NCBI GenBank assembly: GCA_030168595.1
Contig: CP115556.1
Location: forward strand, 1,550,001-1,614,000
Length of the DNA stretch: 64,000 nt
DNA from: Methanomassiliicoccales archaeon LGM-DZ1
GTDB taxonomy: Archaea > Thermoplasmatota > Thermoplasmata > Methanomassiliicoccales > Methanomethylophilaceae
Direction: 5' to 3'
The notes under the pieces were generated by a model that had not been told where the DNA came from, ran no database searches, and was given only the letters and a program-made list of their open reading frames with translations. The position numbers and the translations under genes are program-made. Position 1 is the stretch's first letter. Every line of letters begins with the position of its first letter. Shown here one piece after another: positions 51,121 through 60,299 of the stretch.

Positions 51121-51135
51121 TGGATGATTATTCCA
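51121..51135. promoter_or_regulatory. Palindromic operator, double-headed binding protein
   Basis: TGGATGATTATTCCA with flanks extending the symmetry to ATTGGA and TCCAAT. It is followed at once by ATATATTTATAAGG, a strong TATA box. It lies between permease B and the binding-protein gene, giving the latter its own promoter. Confidence 0.6.
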
Positions 51136-51213
51136 ATATATTTATAAGGGATTCATGGTTACTTGGACGTAAGCTCCAACAGTCTCATTGGATTCTGGAA
51201 CAGCGTGATATCT

Positions 51214-54200
51214 ATGGAAAAGAAGTTACTGTACGCCATCATCATCGGAGTCATCGCCGTCGTAGCGGTGTCCGCGGCGGCCGTTGTCATATCATCAGAC
51301 GATGATCATGATGACAACAACGGGGGCGACAGCACCCTCGCAGTATCCGTCTCCGACCTGAATGATGCCAAACTCAAGATTTTCGGTAATGCCGACGGAG
51401 ACGGCGACATCGATCAAGATGATGTCGACGCCATACAGAAGCTCATTGATGATTCGGGATACCTGGCCATGGCCGATGCCGACGGAGACGGCGACATCGA
51501 TGAGGACGACCTGAACATCATCAAAGCGGTCGTTGACTGGAAAGACGGGGATGCTCAGGTCTCCCTCCTCAATGTCAACTATCATGACACCGACGGCAAC
51601 GGGACAATGGACACAGAGCTTGTATCCACCAAGTTCCCGGTGACCTCAGCCATAATGACCGCTTCTAGCAACGATGCCCTGCTCGTCTACATGCTGGATA
51701 AGACAGACATCATTCATGGAGCTTCGTACAGTTACAGTGCCAAGAGTGCTTATGCCTCCATGGACATCACTCTCTTCGGAGACAACCTGCTGGACACCTC
51801 CAAGGTTGCCAAGATCGGAAGTTCGTCGACTTCAATCCCTATCGAGGACGGAACAACATCCAGCGGAACGGCGTACACTGGGTCTTCTAAGATCATCAAG
51901 GATTACGGCGTTACTGCAGTTATCACTGACTGGAACCGCACTTATATCACTAATGAAAGCGAATATGAGAAAACAGGTGTCGATGTCATCAGGGTCGCTG
52001 CGGCATCTCTCGATAAAGACGTTTACACCAACTCAATCCTCACACTCGGTTTCTTCACTCAATCGCTCAGCAAGGCCGCCGAAGTTGTATCTGCTTACGA
52101 TGCGGCGTTCGAGAGCATTGATTCCAAGGTTTCCGGGATCTCTGATTCTGACAAGGTTTCTGCCGTTGCCTCCTCGATGAGCGGCTATATATCCAGCGGC
52201 GGTTCCGATTATACCGACGTCATCGTCAGGGCCGGAGCGAAATTCGCACTTGAAGGATATGATTTCGGCAGTTCTGCAAGCGTCAAGCCCAGCCCTGACC
52301 ATCTAGACATCTATCAGAACTACAGTTTCGATTACATCGTCCATCTCAGGACCGTTGCCGGATATGCTACATCGACGGATGACGGTCTGAGTTACGCCCA
52401 ATCTGTCTACAAGACATATTCTGACTCATTCAACCTCTGGGAGAACTACGGCATATCAGGAAGCCAGATTCTGGTGTCCGGATGCGTACCTGTGCCTGTA
52501 AGAGTAGCCCTGACGGCATACGCCCTATACGGCTCCTCCGATTATTCGGACATCTTCACCCTGACTTGGGCGAACGAGATCAGCCAGAGCTTCATCAACC
52601 TGTTCTCGGGAGACGCCGCCAATCTCACTGCCGGAGAACTGACTCTCGTCATCAACTCCAGCGATGACACGTATTCGACCATCACTTACAATATGAACGG
52701 ATACACCAACAGTCCCCTCAACCCGACCAAGTACAGAGAGGGAGCCAAGGTAACTCTTTCCGATCCAATTCTCAGCGACGACAAGCATTTCGACGGCTGG
52801 TACACGGACTCTGAGTTCACCACCAAGTTCGGAGGAATCACAGCAGATACCACTGGCGATATTGTCATCTATGCCAAGGTTGTCGATGGGTTCACCGTGA
52901 CATTCGATGCTCAGAACGGCGCATCAGACGCAGTCACGAAGGTTTCCTACGCCGATGGCTCTACTGTCAACGTTCCTCTGTATAAGCACGGAAGCAGCAG
53001 TTACGTCGATGTTCCTGAGTACAGCGGGCACACATTCCTGGGCTGGTACACCGACAGCGGGGAGAAGTACTCATTCACGACAGCCGAGACGGAGAGCTTC
53101 ACGCTGACCGCCAAGTGGCAGGTCACCGAGGCTGCCAACATCTATCTGAAGGTCCTCGGGAACGCCAACAAGGACCTGACCATCGACGTTGATGACGTTG
53201 CCATTATCAATGACATCATCGCTGGAACGAAGACCTATGACGATTATCCATATGCGGATGCCAATAACGACGGCAAAGTGGACAGCACTGACCTCGATCT
53301 GGTCAACGCCATGATCGCCAAGACCGACGGCACCACTGTCTACGTGGACAATCTCGACAGGACCGGGGCCAGGACCATGACCCAGATCACATACCCGCTT
53401 GACAACATCGTCTTTTACGGGACCAACATAATCTATCCTGCAATGTACGTCGGAGCAGCCGACCACACTGCTGGGTACTTCGGGAAACTGTCCTATGCGA
53501 ATTCGGAATCGGCGCTTCCCTCATCGGGAGCGAAACAGCTCGGCACAGCGGCAAGGTCGATCACCCCTGCAGATTGGAAGCAGTTTACCACACTTGCGAG
53601 CGAGAAGACCATCGGTGCGTTCGTCGTGGACTTCAGCGGCATTTCGGCGATCACCAACACGTTCCAGAGCGATCTTGACAAGGGAGGCATACCCATGCTC
53701 AGCTGGGGATCGGCAGATGTAAGTGCCGATGCATACTCTGCTCTCACTTTGGCCTTCCTCTTCGGAGGAGATAATGCGGAGATCGGCGAGAAATATGCGC
53801 AGAAGACTATCGATGTCATCGATGCGATCGCGCAGAAGGTCTCGACCATGTCCGACAGCGAGAAGCAGTCGTATATCTCGCTGAACATGTACATCTACAT
53901 CTGTGAGAATGATTCGACGTTCAACACCAGTGCTACTACTGCCGGAGGTGTTCCTTACTACACCATCAACAAGAACTTCGCCAGCAAATATGCCGGAAAG
54001 AACTCAACGAAGATGGACAGTACCGAGGCATTGTCCAACTATACGGATGTGGACAAGCTGATAAACAACCGTTCGATTGATTTCGGCACAGATGTCAATG
54101 ATACTATCGTCAGCACCTGGACACACTCGAATAATGGTGTCAGCTCAGAAAAGTACTTCTCCAAGTACCTCGAGAAACTGTACTATGTGAACAACCTCCT

Positions 54201-54441
54201 GCCTGCAGGAGCCAAAGTTGCATACATGGCTTACGCTCTTTACGGAGACACTCTTAGCGGAGATTCCGACAGCAGCACCGTGTTCTCCAAGGAGTGGGCG
54301 GACTCAACCCTGCAGTACTTCATCGATATGCATCTGGCGCCGTTCCAGTACGATTCTGACGGCACCACTGCTTATCAGACAGTGGACAGCATCGTGACTG
54401 TTTTTGGCTACAGCGACTATCAGGCAGCCAAGTCTGCTTGA
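51214..54441 (+). CDS. Double-headed binding protein: (dockerin-like + class III SBP) x2 with InlB-type repeats
   Basis: 1075-residue surface protein with an N-terminal hydrophobic anchor (about 5-26) and an Asp-rich stretch. A dockerin-like EF-hand pair (about 51-105, GNADGDGDIDQDD and DADGDGDIDEDD) precedes a binding-protein domain (about 115-475). Two Listeria-Bacteroides (InlB B) repeats (about 485-635, FDGWYTDSEF and FLGWYTDSGE) are followed by a second dockerin-like pair (about 644-706, GNANKDLTIDVDD and DANNDGKVDSTD) and a second binding domain (about 727-1062). The two binding domains are homologous (RVALTAYALYG and KVAYMAYALYG near their ends). The ATG at 51214 is preferred; TTG at 51163 is open in frame. 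It is flanked on both sides by an A-B permease pair. Ligand unknown; corrinoid or chelated metal is an inference from regulation. Confidence 0.82.
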   Translation: MEKKLLYAIIIGVIAVVAVSAAAVVISSDDDHDDNNGGDSTLAVSVSDLNDAKLKIFGNADGDGDIDQDDVDAIQKLIDDSGYLAMADADGDGDIDEDDLNIIKAVVDWKDGDAQVSLLNVNYHDTDGNGTMDTELVSTKFPVTSAIMTASSNDALLVYMLDKTDIIHGASYSYSAKSAYASMDITLFGDNLLDTSKVAKIGSSSTSIPIEDGTTSSGTAYTGSSKIIKDYGVTAVITDWNRTYITNESEYEKTGVDVIRVAAASLDKDVYTNSILTLGFFTQSLSKAAEVVSAYDAAFESIDSKVSGISDSDKVSAVASSMSGYISSGGSDYTDVIVRAGAKFALEGYDFGSSASVKPSPDHLDIYQNYSFDYIVHLRTVAGYATSTDDGLSYAQSVYKTYSDSFNLWENYGISGSQILVSGCVPVPVRVALTAYALYGSSDYSDIFTLTWANEISQSFINLFSGDAANLTAGELTLVINSSDDTYSTITYNMNGYTNSPLNPTKYREGAKVTLSDPILSDDKHFDGWYTDSEFTTKFGGITADTTGDIVIYAKVVDGFTVTFDAQNGASDAVTKVSYADGSTVNVPLYKHGSSSYVDVPEYSGHTFLGWYTDSGEKYSFTTAETESFTLTAKWQVTEAANIYLKVLGNANKDLTIDVDDVAIINDIIAGTKTYDDYPYADANNDGKVDSTDLDLVNAMIAKTDGTTVYVDNLDRTGARTMTQITYPLDNIVFYGTNIIYPAMYVGAADHTAGYFGKLSYANSESALPSSGAKQLGTAARSITPADWKQFTTLASEKTIGAFVVDFSGISAITNTFQSDLDKGGIPMLSWGSADVSADAYSALTLAFLFGGDNAEIGEKYAQKTIDVIDAIAQKVSTMSDSEKQSYISLNMYIYICENDSTFNTSATTAGGVPYYTINKNFASKYAGKNSTKMDSTEALSNYTDVDKLINNRSIDFGTDVNDTIVSTWTHSNNGVSSEKYFSKYLEKLYYVNNLLPAGAKVAYMAYALYGDTLSGDSDSSTVFSKEWADSTLQYFIDMHLAPFQYDSDGTTAYQTVDSIVTVFGYSDYQAAKSA

Positions 54442-54450
54442 TCTGAAACA

Positions 54451-54470
54451 GGGAGGGGTTCACCCCTCCC
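54451..54470 (+). terminator. Intercistronic hairpin after the binding protein
   Basis: Perfect 8-bp stem GGGAGGGG (54451-54458) with CCCCTCCC (54463-54470), loop TTCA, ten bases after the stop and 22 bases before the next permease. It probably attenuates transcription so that binding protein exceeds permease. Confidence 0.55.
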
Positions 54471-54491
54471 ATCTTAACTTCTGAGATTTCC

Positions 54492-55598
54492 ATGGGCATT
54501 TCTGCAATCGAATCAAGCGAGGACATAAAGATCGTATACCGCCACCAGATCGCTAGACGCATCCTCCTTCTGGCGTTCTGCATAGCCGCGATGATCCTTT
54601 TCATCGGGATGTTCTCGCTGGCAGAATATGATTCGATCTCGATCTCCGAGACATACAAGATCATCTGGAACCACCTCATGGGCACCACCTATGACGTCCA
54701 CAGCGAGGACATCACCGAAAGGAGATACTTCTGGGCGGATCGTTTCATCTGGAACACGATCATGCCGCACATCTGCGCAGCCATCCTGGCTGGCGGGGGG
54801 CTGGCTGTATGCGGGGCCCTTATGCAGGCCATCATGAACAATCCGCTTGCCGATCCCTACAGCACAGGCATATCATCTGGGGCTGCCTTCGGTGCTGTGG
54901 CGGCCATCATATCGGGGATATCCATCTCCACCGTGGAAGGAGAGATGGGCATCGTGACCAATGCATTCGTCGGGGCCATGATTCCGGCGGTCATCGTGAT
55001 CATCTTGTCTCAGAGGATCAATATGACCCCGGCGACGCTCATCCTCCTGGGAACTGCTGTTTCCTATTTCTTCAACTCCCTGACCACTTATGTTATGGTC
55101 ACCGCAGATGCCGATACCCTGAAATCGGCCTACCTGTGGCAGGTCGGTTCGCTCGACAGCATCGATTGGAACGGAACGTACGTCATGGCGGCAGTGACCA
55201 TCGTGGGAAGCATCATCGTCCTGCTGCTGTCCAACATACTCAACGTGATGTCGCTGGGCGACAACAGCGCCAAGAGCCTGGGGATAGATGTCCATAAATT
55301 CCGCATCATCTGCCTGACCCTGATGGCGGTGATGACAGCGGCCATCGTCTCCTTCACCGGCATCCTCGGGTTCATCGGGCTGGTATCTCCTCATATCGTG
55401 AGATTGGTCATCGGATCGGACAACAAGTTCGTGATACCGGTCTCTATCGTTGTGGGGTCATTCCTGCTCCTGCTCTCCGATTATCTTGCGTTCCAACTTT
55501 CCGACATCCCCGTAGGCGTGATACTCAGCATCATCGGGAGCCCGGTGTTCTTCCTCCTGATCGTGTTCCAGGGGCGCAGGACGGGGGCGATCTATTGA
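54492..55598 (+). CDS. FecCD-family ABC permease A'
   Basis: BtuC/FecCD-type permease, 368 residues, with CGALMQAIMNNPLADPYSTG and GFIGLVSPHIVRLVIG. The first external segment (WNHLMGTTYD, FWADRFIW) makes it the counterpart of the permease at 48866. The stop overlaps the start of permease B' by four bases (TTGA), so they are coupled. Confidence 0.9.
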   Translation: MGISAIESSEDIKIVYRHQIARRILLLAFCIAAMILFIGMFSLAEYDSISISETYKIIWNHLMGTTYDVHSEDITERRYFWADRFIWNTIMPHICAAILAGGGLAVCGALMQAIMNNPLADPYSTGISSGAAFGAVAAIISGISISTVEGEMGIVTNAFVGAMIPAVIVIILSQRINMTPATLILLGTAVSYFFNSLTTYVMVTADADTLKSAYLWQVGSLDSIDWNGTYVMAAVTIVGSIIVLLLSNILNVMSLGDNSAKSLGIDVHKFRIICLTLMAVMTAAIVSFTGILGFIGLVSPHIVRLVIGSDNKFVIPVSIVVGSFLLLLSDYLAFQLSDIPVGVILSIIGSPVFFLLIVFQGRRTGAIY

Positions 55599-56653
55599 GC
55601 CTGAGGGAGGAATATGGCAGGAGCTGCCACCGTAAAGTGCTCTTCACGGCAGGTCTGGTACTGCTGGCAATTCTATCGTTCTTCCTGACCCTGGGATTCG
55701 GTGTCTATGATATCTCCCTCGTGCACTCATGGGAGGTCTTCATTGGGCACCTGACGGACAACATCGCCGATCCGGACGGCGACTATTACATCTGGGGAGA
55801 GTACATAGGAAGGGTTTCACGCGCCATCGGGGCGATCTTCGTGGGCGCCGCGCTTTCGGTCGCGGGCGCGGTCATGCAGACCGATTTCAAGAACCCGCTC
55901 GCCGAGCCGTACACCATGGGGATCGCATCTGGCGCCTTCCTCGGCGCAGTGCTGTTCCTCGTTGACGGTTTCTCCGTATTGCCGTTCGTCGATGACAATC
56001 TGGCACTAGTGGCAAATTCTTTCGTCATGTCGCTCGTTCCGACGGCCATCATCGTCATCGTGGGGTTCTTCAGAAAGATGACGCCGACAATGATGATACT
56101 CACCGGGATCGCCGTAATGTTCCTGTTCAGCTCCATTTGCCAGTTAATCCTGGTGACCGCGCCTTCCGAGAACCTTTCTGATGCCTATTCATGGCGTGTC
56201 GGCTCGTTATCCAGGATCACGTGGGACAATCTGCCGTACATCGCGTCCGTATCATCGGTGCTGATGGTCCTCACCTACCTGTTCTCAGGAAAGCTCAACG
56301 TCCTCTATGCCGGGGACCGCAGCGCCCAGACCTTGGGGGAGAATGCAGGGAACGTCAGGATCGTCACTCTAATCCTCGTTTCGCTCCTGACCGCTTCGGT
56401 CGTCTGCTTCGTCGGGACGATCGGGTTCATAGGTCTCGTGGGGCCACACGTGGCCAGGATCTTCGTCGGTTCCAACAACCGCTATCTCCTGCCCGCCTCT
56501 GCCTCCTTCGGGGCCGCCTTCATCATACTGGCAGATACCCTGGCGAAGATTTCCGGTCCGAACGGGCTTCCTGTAGGGGTGATCAGCTCGATGGTCGGTG
56601 GACCTCTCTTCATCTGGATCCTCATCCGCCAGCGCAAAAGCGCATGGGCCTGA
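55595..56653 (+). CDS. FecCD-family ABC permease B'
   Basis: BtuC/FecCD-type permease, 352 residues, with AGAVMQTDFKNPLAEPYTMG and GFIGLVGPHVARIFVG. Counterpart of the permease at 50000. It starts at TTG 55595, overlapping the A' stop. No ATPase follows; the next gene is unrelated and has its own promoter. Confidence 0.9.
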   Translation: MSLREEYGRSCHRKVLFTAGLVLLAILSFFLTLGFGVYDISLVHSWEVFIGHLTDNIADPDGDYYIWGEYIGRVSRAIGAIFVGAALSVAGAVMQTDFKNPLAEPYTMGIASGAFLGAVLFLVDGFSVLPFVDDNLALVANSFVMSLVPTAIIVIVGFFRKMTPTMMILTGIAVMFLFSSICQLILVTAPSENLSDAYSWRVGSLSRITWDNLPYIASVSSVLMVLTYLFSGKLNVLYAGDRSAQTLGENAGNVRIVTLILVSLLTASVVCFVGTIGFIGLVGPHVARIFVGSNNRYLLPASASFGAAFIILADTLAKISGPNGLPVGVISSMVGGPLFIWILIRQRKSAWA

Positions 56654-56698
56654 TCTCCGCGAAAAACGATATAGCCCCAAGGCAATGACCAATCTGTC

Positions 56699-57706
56699 AT
56701 GGCAGCGACAGTCGGCGATTACATGGTTCGCGACGTCCAGTACGTCGCGCCGAACATGACCGTTGAGGAAGTGAAGGACAGGCTCATCAACTCGAACTTC
56801 CACGGTTTCCCCGTGGTCGAGAACGGCTATCTCCTGGGATATGTCACCGCCAAGGAGCTGCTCCGCTACATGGACACTCCCAAGGCGAAGCTCCGCTCCG
56901 TCATGTCCCGCGGGACCCTCTGCGTCATACCCTCGATGAGCATCGACGATGCCACCCGCGTTCTCTTCCGCTACGGGCTGCGGAACCTCCCTGTCGTGGA
57001 CGAGGAGAAACGCCTGGTCGGCATCATCTCGAACATCGACATCGTGAGGTCCCAGATCGAGAAATCCCGCCCCGGGAAGGTCATGAACGTTAAGAACTTC
57101 ATGGAGCAGCAGAACGGCATCACCATGAGGATCCACAATGAGGAGATCCCCATCGACCAGATGATCCCCACCCAGAAAGAGGTGTACATGGATGAGCTCG
57201 TCGGCCGCCAGTACGAGATCAAGAGAGGCCTGAACGAGCCCCTTATCGTCATCAAGAGGCACAACGGCTATCTGGTTGTGGACGGGCACCACCGCGTGAT
57301 GGCCGCTAAGCGCCTGGGCATGAAGACCTTCAAATGCATCGTCCTCGAGCCCAACAACCTCGACATCCCGCTGGGACTGGAGACCACTGCCGAGAGGTGG
57401 GGCCTTCACACGCTGGACGACGTGAAGATCATCGAGGGCTCCAAGCACCCGTTCATGGAGGTCACCACCATGCTCCTGCCCAAGGAGCAGGCGGAGAACA
57501 TCAACCAGATCCTCATGGAGAGGATGGAGGAGGACCCGGGGCCCGGCGTCCCCTCACCCCTCTCGCCGAGGGTCATGAAGAGGCCTGCAGCGAAGAAGGA
57601 ACCGAAGACCCAGGATCCTGCGGAAGATGCGGCGGAACCTCCCAAGAAGAAGGCCAGGCCGTCCTCCAGGAAAACGCCTGCGAAGGCTAAGGCCAAGAAG
57701 GCCTGA
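56699..57706 (+). CDS. CBS-pair protein with ParB/Srx-like domain
   Basis: 335 residues: two CBS motifs (about 1-125), which bind adenine nucleotides, then a ParB/sulfiredoxin-like domain (about 140-240) with VDGHHRVMAAKRLGMK, and a Lys/Pro/Ala-rich basic tail (about 285-335). Euryarchaea have this fusion. A relative acts as a free-serine kinase (SerK), so small-molecule phosphorylation is as likely as DNA binding. The basic tail is unusual and could bind nucleic acid. A TATA-like ACGATATAG at 56666-56674 lies 25-33 bp before the ATG (leaderless). Confidence 0.85.
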   Translation: MAATVGDYMVRDVQYVAPNMTVEEVKDRLINSNFHGFPVVENGYLLGYVTAKELLRYMDTPKAKLRSVMSRGTLCVIPSMSIDDATRVLFRYGLRNLPVVDEEKRLVGIISNIDIVRSQIEKSRPGKVMNVKNFMEQQNGITMRIHNEEIPIDQMIPTQKEVYMDELVGRQYEIKRGLNEPLIVIKRHNGYLVVDGHHRVMAAKRLGMKTFKCIVLEPNNLDIPLGLETTAERWGLHTLDDVKIIEGSKHPFMEVTTMLLPKEQAENINQILMERMEEDPGPGVPSPLSPRVMKRPAAKKEPKTQDPAEDAAEPPKKKARPSSRKTPAKAKAKKA

Positions 57707-57718
57707 ACGGTTTTCCCT

Positions 57719-58582
57719 TCAGATCCTGATCAGCTCGTACTTCCTGGAGCCGATGCCTAGGGCCTCTGCGGCCTCCACTGTATGGATGCCGTGCTGGCGC
57801 TCGATCCTCTCCACCAAATGGTCTCTTCCCGGGTCCTTCGACGTGTAAACGAGGTCCAGGCAGGCCTGGTCGATGGCAACAGGGTCCGGCGAGGCCAGGG
57901 TGCCGATGTCCTTCATGCAGGGATCCTCCGCTTCTGCGACGCAGTCGCAGTCGACGGAGAGGTTCTTCATCACGCTGACGAAGGCCAGGTTCCCATTGAA
58001 GCGGCGGACCACGGCCGACGCCGCGTCTGCCATGGACTCCAGGAAGAGGTCCTGCTCAGTGGAGAAGTAGTCTCCGTCGGGGCTTCCCGCGCCGTGGATG
58101 TAGGCCTTCCCGTGGGATGAGGCGCAGCCGATGGACAGCTGCTTGAGCGCTCCGCCGAACCCTCCCATGGGGTGCCCCTTGAAATGTGCCAGCACCAGCA
58201 GGGAGTCGTAGTTCTTCAGGTTCTTCCCGACATAGTCCTTCTTGATGACATTCCCGTCGGGGATCTCCAGGACATCGTCCGGGCCCTCGGCGTCCATGAG
58301 GTCGAAGTCGAACGTGTCCCAGCCGTGCTCATGGATTAGCTTCCGGTGCTTCTCGGTGCTGTCCCTCTCGCCCGGGTAGGCGGTGTTGCACTCGACCACG
58401 GTGCCGCCGGCGGCCTTCACCGTCGGCCGCCAGAAATCCGGGGCCAGGTAGTTCTGGTTTCCCTCCTCCCCCGAGTGGACCTTGATCGCGATCTTCCCGG
58501 GAAGCTCTTTGCCGAGCGCCCTGAACGCCTTCAAGGCGTCCTCGGGTGCCGTGCCTTCGGTGAAATAGACCTTGGATGCCAT
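57719..58582 (-). CDS. DUF362 family protein
   Basis: 287-residue DUF362 protein, a family found in methanogens and clostridia and often linked to iron-sulfur proteins, of unknown function. It has KIAIKVHSGEEGNQNYL at the start, AHFKGHPMGGFGGALKQLS in the middle, and a DCDCVAEAEDPCMKDIG cysteine cluster followed by ASPDPVAIDQACLDLV. There is no attached ferredoxin domain. The ATG at 58582 (MASKVYFTEG) fits the family better than the GTG at 58591. Its end is convergent with the CBS-ParB gene. Confidence 0.88.
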   Translation of the reverse strand: MASKVYFTEGTAPEDALKAFRALGKELPGKIAIKVHSGEEGNQNYLAPDFWRPTVKAAGGTVVECNTAYPGERDSTEKHRKLIHEHGWDTFDFDLMDAEGPDDVLEIPDGNVIKKDYVGKNLKNYDSLLVLAHFKGHPMGGFGGALKQLSIGCASSHGKAYIHGAGSPDGDYFSTEQDLFLESMADAASAVVRRFNGNLAFVSVMKNLSVDCDCVAEAEDPCMKDIGTLASPDPVAIDQACLDLVYTSKDPGRDHLVERIERQHGIHTVEAAEALGIGSRKYELIRI

Positions 58583-58639
58583 AACCGTCACAGTGTAAAA
58601 AATGGCATCGGCGGTATTTTTCCGTTCTGCTCATGCATC

Positions 58640-58657
58640 CCGGCCTGTGGGCCGGGG
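58640..58657 (-). terminator. Hairpin after the AGCS symporter gene
   Basis: 7-bp stem CCCGGCC with GGCCGGG, loop TGTG, nine bases beyond the minus-strand stop. Read from the stop the strand is TGAAACCATTTCCCCGG, the recurring 3' layout. Confidence 0.45.
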
Positions 58658-58665
58658 AAATGGTT

Positions 58666-60087
58666 TCAGTCTTCCTTCTTCCAGGCGGTTATCCCGCTCT
58701 GGTCGGAAAGGCACGAGGGGTCGAAGACGGGCTCCTCCACGCCCTCCTTCTTCTGCCTCCGGTAATCCCGGAAGGCCTCTGCGCCGCGGCGGTACAGCTT
58801 CAGGATCAGGTAGGCGTTGAAGAACGCGCAGACCGCCATCATCACGTCGAGCGCGATGAACGCGTAATCCGAGGAGATCCAGCTGAAGACGAAGACGACG
58901 ATGATCACCAGCAGCTTGAGCCCCAGCTTGGCCGCCTTATGGTCCCCGAACATGAGCAGGTTGCCCTCGGCCACCACTATGTCGGACATGAGGCAGGTGA
59001 ACGCGAAGACGAACATGAACACGGTCAGCAGCGCCGGCGCGAGACCGCTTCCGATGGTGTCCTTGAAGACCTCCTGGAGGCAATCGATGGAGTCTCCGTC
59101 CCCGCCGATGAACGCTCCCACGTCCGCATAGGACAGGAAGACAAGGGCGGTCAGGGTGCTGACCAGGGTGTCGACCAGGACGCCGAACGCCTGGGTGTAG
59201 CCCTGCTGGGCAGGGTGCTTGACATCGGCGATGGAGGACAGGTTGGTGATGGTGCCGATACCTGCTTCGTTGGACCACACTCCCCTCCTGAGGCCCCACA
59301 TGATCGCTGTTCCGATCCCTCCGCCGATGACTGACGGCGGGGAGAGGGCGTCGCCGAAGATGCTGCCGAACGCGTCGAGTATGCCGTCGCCGCTGAGGGC
59401 GATGGACACGATGCACATGACGAACCAGCCGAGCGCCATGGCCGGGACGATCCATACCGACATGTCGGCCACGCGGTACACGCCGAGGAACACGATCACC
59501 GCGGCCAGGGAGGTGATGAAGATCGCAGTGAACCACTGTCCGTCGATGTCGTGCTCGTCGAAGAGGCCGTTGAGCGCCTCGGCCATGGACACGGCCTCGC
59601 CGGAGACGTACCCTACGAGGTACATCAGGATCATGATGAACGCCAGGGCCAGGCCGAGCTTCTTCATGCCGAGCCCGTGGAACATGGTGTAGGCCGGGCC
59701 TCCGCGGAATCCTCCGTCCTCTTTCGGCGTCTTGTAGATCTGGCCGATGGTGGTCTCCAGGAAGCTCGTGGCCATGCCGATGGCGGCGAACACCCACATC
59801 CAGAAGATCGCTCCGGCCCCGCCGGCGATGATGGCCGTCACCGGCCCGGCAATATTGCCGACGCCGATGCGCGAGCCCATGCTCATGCAGAAGACATGGA
59901 ACGAGGAGATCTTCCCCGGGCGGGGTGTTTTGTTCAGGTCGAAGGTTGTGCGCACCATCTCCCCGAGCCCGCGGAACTGGACCCCTCTGAGGAGGACAGT
60001 GGCGAGGACCCCGATGGCGGCTATTACAGCAAAGGCGATGTACCAGATGTAATCGTCGATCGAATAAAGCGAATCCACTAACGACAT
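58666..60087 (-). CDS. Sodium:alanine/glycine symporter (AGCS family)
   Basis: Cation-coupled amino-acid importer, 473 residues with about ten to eleven spans. Family motifs are SMGSRIGVGNIAGPVTAI, GAIFWMWVFAAIGMATSFLE, GGPAYTM and RGVWSNEAGIGTITNLS. The C-terminal cytoplasmic tail is charged. A TATA-like GATTAATACG at about 60113-60121 on the minus strand lies 26-34 bp before the ATG. Likely monocistronic. Confidence 0.93.
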   Translation of the reverse strand: MSLVDSLYSIDDYIWYIAFAVIAAIGVLATVLLRGVQFRGLGEMVRTTFDLNKTPRPGKISSFHVFCMSMGSRIGVGNIAGPVTAIIAGGAGAIFWMWVFAAIGMATSFLETTIGQIYKTPKEDGGFRGGPAYTMFHGLGMKKLGLALAFIMILMYLVGYVSGEAVSMAEALNGLFDEHDIDGQWFTAIFITSLAAVIVFLGVYRVADMSVWIVPAMALGWFVMCIVSIALSGDGILDAFGSIFGDALSPPSVIGGGIGTAIMWGLRRGVWSNEAGIGTITNLSSIADVKHPAQQGYTQAFGVLVDTLVSTLTALVFLSYADVGAFIGGDGDSIDCLQEVFKDTIGSGLAPALLTVFMFVFAFTCLMSDIVVAEGNLLMFGDHKAAKLGLKLLVIIVVFVFSWISSDYAFIALDVMMAVCAFFNAYLILKLYRRGAEAFRDYRRQKKEGVEEPVFDPSCLSDQSGITAWKKED

Positions 60088-60261
60088 GGGATGCCTGGTG
60101 CGGATAGCATGACGTATTAATCACCCTTGTCATTAAAATGTTAGAATAATGCGGAATCCGAAGACACAATTGCGGAAACGCGATAAAATCTATACGATAA
60201 TCGCAGATGAGCCAGGACGTCCGCGGATGCCGCAGAGCGACCGGTCAGGAACAGAAGGAGA

Positions 60262-60279
60262 CCGGCCCTAAGGGCCGGG
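60262..60279 (-). terminator. Hairpin after ppsA
   Basis: 7-bp stem CCGGCCC with GGGCCGG, loop TAA, about 20 bases beyond the ppsA stop. It is preceded on the minus strand by CTGAAACCTTTTCCCCGG, the same element seen after three other genes. Confidence 0.45.
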
Positions 60280-60299
60280 GAAAAGGTTTCAGGGCCTGC

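Noticed and set aside
51188-51202. A further TGGAT sequence in the leader of the double-headed binding protein
   Set aside because: TGGATTCTGGAACAG has no matching right half; the true palindrome is at 51121.
51391-51520. Short repeated GAC/GGC-rich units resembling a repeat array
   Set aside because: They encode the two EF-hand loops of a dockerin-like domain; spacing and content are not those of a CRISPR array. No CRISPR array was seen anywhere in the window.
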